Shown here in pieces: positions 48,162 to 60,956 of a stretch of 64,000 bases of DNA. The position numbers were made by a program, and so were the translations under genes. Within the stretch, counting starts at the first letter, position 1, and the number at the start of each line of letters is the position of its first letter. The notes below the pieces were generated by a model, which ran no database searches, had not been told where the DNA came from, and was given only the letters and a program-made list of their open reading frames with translations. The DNA lies in the NCBI GenBank assembly GCA_029962745.1, contig CM057157.1, positions 25,959,751 to 26,023,750 of the forward strand, written 5' to 3'. This DNA comes from Echinometra lucunter (Eukaryota; Echinodermata; Echinoidea; Camarodonta; Echinometridae).

Positions 48162-48760
48162 CTGAGAATGATATCATATAGCTTTACTGAAGTCAAAGAA
48201 CCAAACCGTTCACCTATTTATGTAATCTATCTTCGACCTCTGGTATGTTTCCAAGCAAAAATGAAACTAGCCAAACTAATTCCACGTTATAAAGGGTTGA
48301 TTACCCTTTATAAAGTGTCAAATTACAGGCCCATTTCCTTATTAACCGTATTCTCCAAAATCATAGAAAAATTGTTTTTACACGTGCGATATCCTTTTTG
48401 AAAAGTAATATACGAATCTCAATTTGGATTTAGAAAAAGCCATAACATGCATAATACAACACAAGCTCTCTTCACTCTAATAAAATTAGTAGTTCCATCG
48501 ATAATGGTACACCGATACCATAGGAGTGTTCTTAGATTTTTCAAAGGCATTCGACACTATTGCTCAAGAAATCTTTTTCAACAAACTCTTACATTATACT
48601 GTTTAATTTACACTGACTAAAGCACATCTCAACTTATGTTAACTGCGGAGTACCACAGGCTCTATTCTAGGCCCTTTGCTTTTATTCTGCATATTAATGA
48701 CTTTCATAAATCATCAAAATTACTGGTGTTTATTGTATGCAGATGACGCTAACTTTTTCC
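48162..48760 (+). pseudogene. Decayed RT fragment, unit 3
   Basis: Same RT landmarks (PISLLTVFSKIIEKLF, FGFRK, FLDFSKAFDTI, CGVPQ, YADDA). A 15-nt-arm hairpin (48283-48317) replaces part of the aagggta segment found in unit 0. Confidence 0.75.
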
Positions 48761-48865
48761 CCATAAAAGCTTACAAACCTAATGCGATTAAGCTCAGAAC
48801 TAGATTGATTTGCAGCATGGATTAAAGCTAACAAAATTATTTAATCTAAAATATATTACATGTAA

Positions 48866-49999
48866 GATAAGATAAGATTTATTAACTCTATAGCCCCCTC
48901 TCGAGGTATGAGAGTACAAACACAGAAACGTATTTACAATTACATACAATGTACATGCATACATACATGATAAATGTGAATACATAGGTTGAGTATAGAT
49001 TTTTAAAAAATATATCGTATATAAAGGAACATTTTATGACTAGCCGTTCTGGCTGTTTGACTATTCTACCACTACGAGTACATACAGTTCTATTTTCATT
49101 ACTTTCTGTACAATGGCATTCTTTACTCTTTACATTTGGAGTCTGAGTAAATTGCATCATAATAGTCCTGGCAAATTTTGCTATTTTCTTTAGCTGGCAA
49201 GTATTTGCAGAATTGAATAATTGAGATATTTGTAAGCTACATGGTCTACTTTTATACATATTGGGTGATAAATACATGCGTCTGAAAAAAGGACATTCAA
49301 AGAGGTAGTGAAACTCATCTTTTGAATTTGAAGATACGCAGAGTGAACACTGCATTTCATCTATCAAACTTGTTTACAGGTAATGCATGCGACCTACATC
49401 GGAATTTGCTGAGAGTAATAAAATCTTTCAATCTTCATATCATTATAAACATTCTATAATTTGTACATATACGATTAGACTACACTGATGATTTCCATTC
49501 CTGTTGGAACATATCAGAGAGTCTCAATTTTAAAGCTTTAAGACAGTATCCATTCAGAACTGTAACGAAGACCCTGAGATAGCCAGACATTCCTTAGGCA
49601 TGCGTATTGAAAAGTATCTTCAATAAACTTAAACCTAAGTGATGTGAATGGAGAATTATCTTTATGCATGCACATGCGTAAATTTATGCATGCACATGCG
49701 TAAGTTATAAAAATATATATGAATACTTTTATTCCTTCCCTTTAATTCTCACCCCAAATCCGATCATTCTACATTTCACATAGTTTAATATCAGTCCACG
49801 ACCCGTTTCACCATACACCATACAGTCGCGTACACTTATTTACATGTAAAATTGTTCTTAGAAACTTTCTATGGAAAACTTCCATTTGATTTATGCATTC
49901 AAACCCCCCAACTTCACTACCATACAAAAGTATAGGTAATACTAAATGGTCAGACAAGAAGCATTGTGTATCAACTGATAGCTGTAATCTTTTTTTGGG

Positions 50000-50034
<35 letters not shown>

Positions 50035-50505
50035 TTCACCAACATACCTAACCTGTGTAACTTGCTTACGCATTGCTTTTTTAAAGTTACCATTATAATT
50101 GAATCTCACGCCCAGGTAAATAAAATCAATAACTACTTCAATCACGTTACCATCGTAAGTAAAGGTTGGTATTTTTCTGATTTTCCCTTTGGAGAATAGT
50201 CTTAGTTGTCTTAACAGTTAACTGTCATGTATTACAATAATCTGCTACACCATTCAATGCTAATTGCAAATCTTCCTGACTTTCCGAAAAAATTATAGTA
50301 TCATCTGCATATAAGAGGCAATATAGTTTTAAAAAGGTCTCTTCTTAGATGGCTACATGCATGAAAATCATTTGCCAAGGAACCCAGTCCTTCGTAGGAT
50401 GTCCCTATATGTTGCTGAAAATCATTCAAATACAAGGCAAATAGCAAGGGGGAGAGGTTCTCTCCTTGACGTACCCCTATGATACATGTAAAGAAATCTG
50501 AACAT
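48866..50505 (-). pseudogene. LINE ORF2 3' half, second copy
   Basis: Collinear with 23722-25395, including GVRQGENLSPLLF, FIYLGVRFNYNGNF and DEFHYLFECPFF. A longer poly-T run lies at about 50000-50031. Confidence 0.82.
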
Positions 50506-53500
50506 TTGCCATTGACTGTTGTTATGTTGTTTTATGTGTGTGCATCAGCACTATATTGTTCTGTTATCGTTTAGTGTTCTCCCAAGTCTTCATAGGCCCA
50601 ATTTGGAACAATCTTTTTTTTTTCCAGGGGGGGGGGGGGGGTCCACAAATTCCAAGCGTTGCTTTTTAGTGTACCCTCCCCCATTTCCATAGAATTAAAA
50701 AAAAAAATCTTTTGATAATTCATTATAATAATACATTTATGTGTACATTGTACTTGTATATAGTTATCAAGAAAACAATGAATGCGTGCATATTATTTTC
50801 TGTAATAATATTGTAATGCCATTGTTTTTTCTTTCTGATGGAAATGCAATAACTACGAATTGAATTGAATTGAATTGAAATGAATATTTTAGAACTCTTC
50901 AAATGATATCGCTGACCCCTTGACTACTGATTTCTATAATTGCCATAGATCTCATAATATTCACGGCCCCGTTTTATAAAACCGTTATCAATAACAAGTT
51001 GCAATAACTGTTATAAGCTAACTGTTATAAGCTACTGAAATCCTTGCATTTGATTGGCTGAGGGCAAATTCGTCATAGAAATGTGGCCTTTGTATACTGA
51101 TAATAAGTTTTATGAAAAGAGGCCCAGGATAGTTCCTGTATTTGAGTTCAGTAAACTGAACTTCTGAACAGCGCCATCTTTTAACAGGATTTGGGGATGT
51201 CATTGCATCTGATTTTCATATCATGCATGTTTTGCCCTTGTGTAGAAGCTTAGAATGTACTTGAATTCCATTTCCGACGTTTGCAAGTCAAAGTAAATAC
51301 TTTGCTGTGAACAAAATATCCTCATATTCTTGCTTGTTACAATTCAGACTTAAGTTCAAATTCAGCATGTAATATCAAGTTAAGAAGTACCTAAAGATGG
51401 CGCTGCTTCACTGTCATTTCAAACCAGTGGGAGAAAGAGTACAGCCAAGCACTTATTATCATTATTATTATTATCATTATCATTATTATCATTTTTATCA
51501 TTAAATTTTTATTATTATCATTATCATCATCATTATCACTACCATTATCATTATTATCATTTTTATTACCATTATCATTATTATTTAATGAAATAAATAT
51601 TCATGTAAAAATAGTGAAGAGGGACACCAATTTTTATTTACTTTTTAATCAACATTTCCCACTTTTTTTGAAACACTTTTTTTTCACAGTGTAACTGCGT
51701 TACAAGAAGTCAACTTTATTGTTCATCTGATTGTTTTCATGTCCATCAAGAAAGTTCACTTTTTTAAAAATTTTATTAAATAAGTTTTAAATTTGTTATT
51801 CCATAATTCAAACTTTGATTATTTGACAGTCTGCACCTATCATGTATCAGATTGACGATGAAACATAGGTCTTAGAAATACACCTTTAAAACAAATCTAG
51901 TCATATTTGACTTATTAGTACTGTACTAGTCAAAATTGACACAACTCTAGTAAAATTTGACTAGATCACCTGATCATACAGCACCGGATTATACAACACT
52001 AACTTGACTCGATTCTAGTGAAATAGACTAAAATTCTAGTAAAAGTTTTGTTTACATTTTTACTAAAATTCTGATCATTTTCACTAGAATCTAGTCAAAT
52101 TAGAGTAGAATAGAATAAGTGCCCGTGGGATCCGGTCATCTATAGTCAAATTATTTCACTAGAATCTGGTCGTTTTGACCAGATTTGTGTCAAGTTTCAA
52201 CAGAATAGTGTTTGTTCTCGCGGGGTCATATGTTAAACGTACTAGAATTCTGGTCATTCTTACTAGAATCTTATCAGTTTTGACTAGAATCTAGCTGGTG
52301 CCCGTCTGATCCGGTAATCTAGTCAAATCTGGGACTAGATTGCTTTTAGAGTGTATACATGAAGAGCTTATTTCTAAAAGGCGCTAAATCCACTTTGAGA
52401 ATTTCGAGTATATCAAGGATTTTTATTTTCCTTCTTTGAAAAACCAAAGCTTTTTAACAGTTGGAAGTATTGATATTAGACATCTCAAAATGAGAATGAA
52501 GAAAAAAAAATCCTGCATGAGTAATATTTTTTAAAGAATTATTTATATCTTTATACATGAACTCCAATGTTGCGAAAAAAAAATTATTTCCAAAATAAAT
52601 CCTAGTTAATTTCGAAAAGGTGCTAAATCTGTGCAAATGAAAAATATAGAAAAATTCTTTTAATAAGTACTACTCATGCAGGATTATTTTCATTCTTATT
52701 TGTTAGATCTTAATGGTGGTACATGCAACTGATCAAAGTTTTGATCTTTCGAAGAAGGAAAACAGTTTATATAAAAATCCTTGATTTACGCAAAGTGGAT
52801 TCAGCGCCTTTTGGAAATGAACATAGTTTTTACCCATTTTTTTTTAAAATTCTCCAGAATATTGTTTTAATATTCAGATAAGCCATATTGAAGCCCATAT
52901 GGAACAGGCATCCAGTTCCACCATGTCTACTAATATTTTGGTTTCGGTGAAAAATTGATATTTTATTTTATTTCATTTTATTTTATTTGAAATAAGCTCT
53001 TCAGTTCACGAGTAGGGATGAGGCAGGTGCCCAAGACTTTATTTAAAAAATGCAACTAAGGTAAAGCTATAAGGATAATGCAGTCCAAAAAACCATTAAG
53101 AAATAGCGATGGGATATATTTCATGCTCAAATATAAATCGTTTATTCTATATACACAGAAAACATAGCGTTGTGGAAAAGCATCAGGAAATCAGATTTTT
53201 TTCTGCAAAGTTCAGCATGGAAATAATAAGATATAAAGCGTAAAAGACCTTCATATATTATTCTGAATATAATAATTCTTAAATAACGGTACACAAACTA
53301 CATGAATCATAGAAGTAATGCTAAGTACACGCATTTACATTAAGTATATTCAAGTAACAACTTAATCAACTTTTCAACAACAAAAAATCGTCTACAACTG
53401 CTACACAGGAATTGCAATAACAGTAACCATATTCTGTCAGGCAAGCCAATAAAGAAACTCTCAAATAGCTATTATAAGTAATTTGCATTTTTCATCATCC

Positions 53501-54507
53501 TATTGCACTATAACTTCTCTCATTGCTTATCCAATAACCAAAACGAAAATAAGAACCAAATGCTAAAACCAAACTGAGTAATTAACTAATTGAATTACAC
53601 TTAACGCCCGCTCTGAATACAAGCACTTATTCACACTAATATTTCAAATCGCCTATAATAACTCGGTCGACCTACTCAACTGAAACAAACAAAGAAAAAA
53701 AAATTATCAAGATGACTGTCCAAAAGTTTCAATAGAATAACAATCAGAGACATCGTTCTGACAACAGATGGCGCTAGATCACCACACATGACTTGCCACC
53801 TGTTGATGCATAATCATTTTTTTTTTCCCCTTTATGATTCAAAAAACTCTTGTGAGGAAAATCACGGTACATACTCCTAGATGTTTGACATGTAACATTG
53901 CAGGTAGGTATCCCCCCCCCCCTCTCTTGCCAAGAAATAAATAAATAAAACGAAAAATAAAAAATGCGTTCACATTCTGGTGCATTTTTCACTCCAAAAT
54001 TCTTTGACGTAAGAAAACATCAAAATTTCTTGCATTTTGAATTGTATTACCACATGTGAATTCACTTTTGAGAGATTTATTTCATATCATCAAAATGCCA
54101 TTTGTGCCCTCCCTCTCCTCCGCTCATGAAAACAAGTTGTCAATTGTTGTTTGATAAAGTAAACAGTTTAAAAAAAAACAAAACTATTTTTTTAGTCAGT
54201 ACTACAAGTATAATTATTATAGCACAGAGAAAAAATCATGAAGTATGAAATATAGCAAATATCTTGCATAGTAAACTCAGTGACCTGTGAGACAGACTTC
54301 GGTTAGACTAAATGCATAGGAAGTCAATTGATTTTTTTTATTGTTGCCAAAATCTGCTCCTCTTTATCATGATCATGATTTTCTACAATGATTTCATATG
54401 AAAAACAAGCCCGTCGTCAATTCCATAAACAATTGCACCTTTAGTACTGTAGCTCAACTGAGTTGTCAGTTCTCCAATAATGCAATCATGTTGCAGAAAA
54501 GACGTTT

Positions 54508-54546
<39 letters not shown>

Positions 54547-55265
54547 ATAACCCAAAGTTTGAAATACATATTGGAAATTTGAAATCAATGTACAACATTT
54601 ATTGCAACCATAATAGATAGTTAATTTCCATTGCAACATTTCTCCCATAGGTAAGATACATGTATTTCTGTTATATTACTTTGCATAAATATGTATATAC
54701 ACTGCAATATTGTACAAATGCTCCAACTTGGAGCGATTCTCACTAATTAATCTGACTTTGTTCATTATTCCCATGATCATATCAATTTACAAGAGACCTT
54801 AATCTCTAAGGTTTACAATAAAAAAATAACGATATTCATGAATAAACCACTGAATTAATATCAGTGGTAATTCCCGACACAACAGTAATATTTTCATTAG
54901 TTTATGTGCACCAGTTCGCTAAATTTTCCAACTAAAATGGAAAAGAAAAGGCGTTTTGGTATAGTGCGCTGTTTTGACTAAATGATACCCTAGTGTATTA
55001 ATTGAATATAATAGTTCATTCTGAAGCGACGATTTACAGATAGCGGACGACGGAATCTATTCGTAAGCCATACATAGATATATATATATACATATATGCC
55101 TACATCCTACGGAAAGGCGAATCCTAACAATGAGGTTTATTCCGTCAAATAGAAATTCTACGTCAAGGTGCATTCGACCCTGCGGAAAGGCGAATTTGAA
55201 CAATAGGCCTATACAAAGCAAATTCGAACTATAGAAGGATGTGTATTTGTATATGTATATATATG

Positions 55266-55301
<36 letters not shown>

Positions 55302-55440
55302 CAGGTAACATATACAAAAGCTTTGGCAACTCTCGTGGAAATATATATATACATATATATACCCATATATATATATATATATATATATATAAAGAAAGAT
55401 GTCCCCTCGCAAACGTGTGCAGTGCTTCATTTTAGTACAC

Positions 55441-56109
55441 AGTGAAAGAAAAATGGAATGAAGCTGACGTAGCTCTCGATCTTGTCCTTTTATTGTAATG
55501 GCTAGCTTTCGGCCAACATGGCCTTCATCAGGTCTGAACAGATAAGAAACGAACAGGCAAAATAATATACACATAGAAGTGATATCAACCACCAATATAT
55601 ATACCACCAATTGGTGGTATATAAAATAGTCCTAAGGAGAATGCTTTATCACAATCTTATTCGCAGTGTACCCCTCACCCTCTACTAATCTGATGAGCTC
55701 GGTCTAATTTCAACCCGAGGTAATTATATTCATTGTATCATTCTGAATCACCATATTCCTAAGTTGATCAAATATTTTTCCTTATCATTTCGTTATATTT
55801 TCTTTACTTATTTGTTATTTCGACATTAATTGTTCAGTTATGTATCATTATTCCTAAAGTTGATTAAGTATCATTTCCGTATCATTTCGGTATATTATTT
55901 TGATATTTAATTGTTCAGTTATGTATCATTATTCCAATTATGTATTATTTCGACATTATTTTGATATTACTTTCTATGTGTATATTATTTTGCCTGTTCG
56001 TTTCTTATCTGTTCAGACCCCGATGAAGGCCATGTTGGCCGAAAGCTTTGCCATTACAATAAAAGGACAAGATCGAGAGCTACGTCAGCTTCATTCCATT
56101 TTCTTTCAC
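55441..56109. mobile_element. Inverted-repeat element with hammerhead-like motif, copy in C
   Basis: Counterpart of 30335-31004. The minus-strand hammerhead-like core is at 55507-55532; the right arm has lost the CTGATGA spelling. Confidence 0.6.
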
Positions 56110-56123
56110 TATATATATATATA

Positions 56124-56166
<43 letters not shown>

Positions 56167-56750
56167 GCAAGTAACACCAACATTGTATGAAACCAAAAAG
56201 TGCATTCCATTTGATACCTCACTCAATATATATCAAGGAAAAATTATTATATATTTTCCTATTATTTTCTTTGTATTTTAGCAACTTCAATTTCAAATAT
56301 CTAAAATTTACAAACAAGTTTTTTTTTTTTTTTTTTTAAACAAAGTCTTATATGTATATAATATCATAAAGGCTGGACTGAGTCTGTTCATGACTTACTA
56401 AAAATTTTATGTACTTTTTTTAGGCAGGGGACATTGTTGTAGTACAATAAATTCATAACTGGGGGTGTTTCATAAAGCTGTTTCGTAAGTTACGAACGAT
56501 TTTACGAACGACTGGAACATGTTCTTGGGTGCTATTCAGATTCTCATTCATTTACATGTAGCATAAGAAGGTATCACCAGTCGTGCGTAAAGTCGTTCGT
56601 AACTTACAAACAGCTTTGTGAAACACCCCCCGGGTCGCAGAGTCACAGAGTGTGTGAAGCATGTCTCATCTTGCTTGCAGCGGCACGACCTGTATGTTGG
56701 CATAACTCTGACATGAGATGATGTTTGAAGGTTTGCATGGTGGTACGGAT

Positions 56751-57170
56751 ATTCGTAGAAAGGGTTTACGGTTCACCATGTGGTAAGTCCTAAAGGACTA
56801 TAGATAAGTGGATAGAGATGGAGGTGAAATAGAGAGGCGAGAAAGCAGGAAAGTTGGAGGATAGAGTATCTTTCTGAAAAACTGGGTGAAGTCCCTAAAA
56901 AGGACTGTAAACCAGAAGAGGTGGGAGGATTGAGTTGGTGAAGAGATGAGGAGGCTTGAGTCGGCGAGAGGTAAGAAGACTTGAGGCGGGCGGAGAAGGA
57001 GAGAAGACTCGACGTTCCGGGCAGCTTGACTTCACCCAGCTTTCAGAAAGATACTCTACCCGCCAACTTTCCTGCTTCCTCACCTCTCTATTTCACATCC
57101 ATCTCTATCCACTTTATCTATAGTCCTTTCGGACTTACCACATGGTGAACTGTAAACCCTTTCTACGAAT
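56751..57170. mobile_element. Snap-back element, copy in C
   Basis: Counterpart of 31628-32046. Confidence 0.8.
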
Positions 57171-58178
57171 TAACTCTACATATCAGATGACTGTGTACCC
57201 CTGTTGGCTTTGAGTATTTTGACAGATAAGCTACCCTGGATGAGTACCAATAGAAGTGGCAGTTATTGTCTTGTCAAATCGTCATTACGGTACTCGACAA
57301 CTAATGAGAGATTTCCTTGAAGCTCTCTTTTATATTTTACAAGTATATTCTTACTAGTCGTTGAACAGTAGGCTACAAATTTATTTCGATTTTGCATTGC
57401 AACGCCTGTAAAAGGAAAGTTATATTTGGTAAGATTTTTTTTTTAAATTGAGACTTTGAGAGGGCGCTAGTCGTTTGAGGATTCCTGGAAAGCAATTTGC
57501 AAAGAATCATTCCAGGGCCAGGGCCGTGTAACGTAAAAATAGATTTACCATCCAGTTATGAACATCTGCACTTTAAGCGATTATTGTATCTCACAGTGCT
57601 ATGTCTCTGTTAACGTTTACTTCAGTTACTACTGATTTGAATGATACATGGTTAAAGGAAAACGATTAACTTTCCGGGAGGTCCATTTAATCTAACTTTT
57701 CATGTATATAGGGCATATGTTCTTTTAATTATTCTGCAGTGTCTCCTTTTTGTCCAATAAAGGAACACTGCATCACATTCCCAAATGAGAACGAGTTGGC
57801 CAAACTATACATGCATAGGATGAAAGATGGCTCCGTTTTGCTTCCTGTTATTTTTTTTTTTCTCACAACAATAGCAAAACTCTGTCAACCGAATGCTAAA
57901 CATTCTTTTATCAAAAATTTAACAACGCATAGGCAAATGGAAATATGTCGCGATTGACAAACATGGATTTACGTGTGTTAATTTTTGTTATCTTCCATGC
58001 AGGAGGAATTCAATGAGTCGGGGAGGGAGAAGATGTTCCAAGTTCTGAACCCTCAGGCACCCTCATCCTGATGAACCTTCCGGTCAGGAACTGAAAGTGA
58101 CAACAGTTGTCTGTCTGTAGTGGGACGATATTAAGAGGTAAGGAACTGTTAACATACATCATACACACATACGGTATT

Positions 58179-58520
58179 GGCGGCGATTTCATTGTCAAGA
58201 GGGGGGGGGGGGGGGGGGGGCGGAAACCCCGAAGGGCTCCACCGAAAATGTGTATCGAAAAGTGAGAGGGGGATATTGAAATTATGCGAGCGAGCGAAGC
58301 GAAAAATTTATTGCAGAAAAATAATGAAAAGAAGCCTGATTTTTGCCATCAAATGCATTCTAGGCCTATAAAATATTAAACGGTTGGCCTAAAGTTGGTC
58401 AGCTGACTCAAAATTGAAAAATAATATATCAAGCTTTGAAAATCGAGGGGGGACGACCCCCCCCAAAGAAAAATCGAGGGGGGGGGAACATGTTCCCCCC
58501 CTCCCCCAGGGATCGCCGCC
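58179..58520. mobile_element. MITE with GGCGGCGAT termini, copy in C
   Basis: Counterpart of 33041-33367, with cleaner inverted ends and a longer poly-G run (58201-58220). Confidence 0.6.
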
Positions 58521-59283
58521 AATGGGTATATGTACAAATATGTACATGTATAAATATAAATGAAAAGACTTATTCCAAAGTTGCTAAATCCAGTTTGACT
58601 AAACTTGATTGTAATGCCGCCGGTATCCATCATGAGAAGGTGCTCGTGATGCAGTGAAAAGGAGATAGAAAACAGACACAGAGAAACGAGATAAAGGGTA
58701 CGTTTATGAAAAAGCTTGTCTAAATAACCAGGTTTTTTAGTGAGGTCTTGAAGTTACTGAGAGAGGATAGATTACGAAATCTAGTGGGAGCTTATTCCAT
58801 AGAATGGTCCCGATATTGAAATGATCGATCCCCCCTAGACTTATGAGTTTGTGATTATGGCAAGAAGAGATGAGCTTGAAGACTTATAGCTCAGGAGCCT
58901 GTCCCGAAATAGTCACCCCCATTTTACACATGAAATTTGACCCCTTAAAGTTACTTCGACCATCCATAGCATTCACAAAATGCCTGTCAGACCGAACATA
59001 TCCGCCGGGGGTAGCCCCCCAGGGCCTCCAAATAGGACCCAAAGTCGGGTGATTTCACCCCCATCTAACATGCACCAAACCTTTGTCAGGAGGAAGTTGT
59101 ATGACTATACAATTACTAAAACACAAACTGACAAATTTTCCGTCGGGAGGGATTGGTCAGACGGCCCTAAAAAATGGCAAAAATTTTCCATATAAGGCTT
59201 GTGTACCAATTTTCGTCAGAAGAAAGAGCTATGGCTATACATTCCAAAAATGACCTCTATGACCTTTGACCTCATGACCCCCA

Positions 59284-59794
59284 AACTACTACTCAGATCA
59301 ATGTCCTTCCATATGCATACATCACCCCAGTTTGAAATTGATCCGTCAAATGGTTCTAATTAATCGCGAGAACGAAAACGGGACGGACGGACGTACAACC
59401 CGAAAAAATAATGCCTCCGGCACCCACCTTTGGTGGGCGGAGGCATAAAAATTTATTGTTAGTCGAGATTGAAAAGTAAAACTGCCTTCCATAGAGATCA
59501 TCATAATCCGGGCGTTTTATCAAGTGTCTTGTCAGTGGTTTTCACCGATAAAGTTTGCTTATAATTTCTAACTAGCCTTATGTACGGTGTCAGTTGTCAG
59601 CCGCTGATAAAGTTATCAGCGCTGAGAAATTGTCAGTGGACAAATGTTGATGAAACGACCCCCCCCCCCCCCCCCCAGGTTTCCAAATGCTGCTCTTAAG
59701 TTTCAACATGTCACGTGTACGAACAAAAGAGAAGTAGATTGCATGTTGCTATATTCTACCACCTGACCACCAGGACTTTGTTAAATTTTGTCAT
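59284..59794. repeat. About 0.5 kb present in copy C, absent from B
   Basis: Contains ggacggacgg followed by a hairpin (59411-59446, ATGCCTCCG with its complement), a motif I recognise as common in marine-invertebrate dispersed repeats. Also contains a poly-C run at about 59660-59677. Whether C gained it or B lost it cannot be told here. Confidence 0.65.
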
Positions 59795-59970
59795 AACAAT
59801 AGCATATTACCTCCCCCCCCCCCCCCCCCGCTCTTCCCCGCCCCTTCCAACACGAAGTTGGATAGGTTAATAAAATAGTGCATTTTTACTCTCAGGTGAC
59901 CATTTCAGAAAATTTAGTATATTAATTTCCCTCAGTTTCCAAGGGAAGGGAGGTTATGTAAAAATATACC

Positions 59971-60102
59971 TTAAGTTACGACCGAAGTTTGGAGCCATTC
60001 GACAATATGTCCGTGATTGTTGCTTATGGCAAGATCTAAGGGCGTTTCTCCTTCGTTATTAGTTTCTCTCAAGGTGCAATATCGGGACAATCTTTCCAAG
60101 AT
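59971..60102 (-). pseudogene. Diverged duplicate of INK4 exon 3
   Basis: The acceptor (ctgtcatag) and the ankyrin repeat 5 core are intact. Compared with 34807-34935 it has Gln to Arg and Gly to Arg changes near the start. Indels close to the end replace NFGL with TSVVT before a new TAA, giving 43 codons instead of 42. Its exons 1 and 2 would lie beyond gap 2 and are not seen. It could be a live paralogue's last exon, an allele, or a dead fragment. Confidence 0.8.
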
Positions 60103-60456
60103 CTATGACAGTGAAAGAAAAACAAAAAAAAACAAGATGAATGCGACTGCGTCTCGTACATTAGTCTGCCTATGTTCAGTTAAGTTCATGTCGCAAACTG
60201 TAAATGTATTAACCATGTTAACTAGAAAAGTTCTGATCGATTTTGTCTCCTCTTAATCAAGTATACAAAATAGTCGAGATATATATGATGATAAAAATGA
60301 CTTTTTATTTCATGCATATGACCTTCAACCTTTGACCTATTAACTCCTATATCTAATGGTTTCATCTCACTATGGTGATGCATACCAGTACCAAGTTTGA
60401 AGTTCACACCTCAAATATTTCTTCAGATATTGATGTGAACTGTTGTGAAGATTCAA

Positions 60457-60956
60457 NNNNNNNNNNNNNNNNNNNNNNNNNNNNNNNNNNNNNNNNNNNN
60501 NNNNNNNNNNNNNNNNNNNNNNNNNNNNNNNNNNNNNNNNNNNNNNNNNNNNNNNNNNNNNNNNNNNNNNNNNNNNNNNNNNNNNNNNNNNNNNNNNNNN
60601 NNNNNNNNNNNNNNNNNNNNNNNNNNNNNNNNNNNNNNNNNNNNNNNNNNNNNNNNNNNNNNNNNNNNNNNNNNNNNNNNNNNNNNNNNNNNNNNNNNNN
60701 NNNNNNNNNNNNNNNNNNNNNNNNNNNNNNNNNNNNNNNNNNNNNNNNNNNNNNNNNNNNNNNNNNNNNNNNNNNNNNNNNNNNNNNNNNNNNNNNNNNN
60801 NNNNNNNNNNNNNNNNNNNNNNNNNNNNNNNNNNNNNNNNNNNNNNNNNNNNNNNNNNNNNNNNNNNNNNNNNNNNNNNNNNNNNNNNNNNNNNNNNNNN
60901 NNNNNNNNNNNNNNNNNNNNNNNNNNNNNNNNNNNNNNNNNNNNNNNNNNNNNNNN
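60457..60956. other. Assembly gap (500 N)
   Basis: Exactly 500 N. To the left is copy C inside the equivalent of INK4 intron 2; to the right is an unrelated LINE. Confidence 0.98.

Larger units (their letters stand above)
48013..60456. repeat. Second copy of the 22.9-35.3 kb region (includes copy C)
   Basis: From tatatcagacatgttcc (48013) to the N block this repeats 22896-35313 at an offset of about 25.1 kb. It includes the RT debris, the LINE 3' half, copy C and INK4 exon 3. Identity is very high to about 54.5 kb. Beyond that, single-base indels become frequent, many in homopolymers. It stops at gap 2 before the place where INK4 exons 2 and 1 would lie. Confidence 0.93.
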
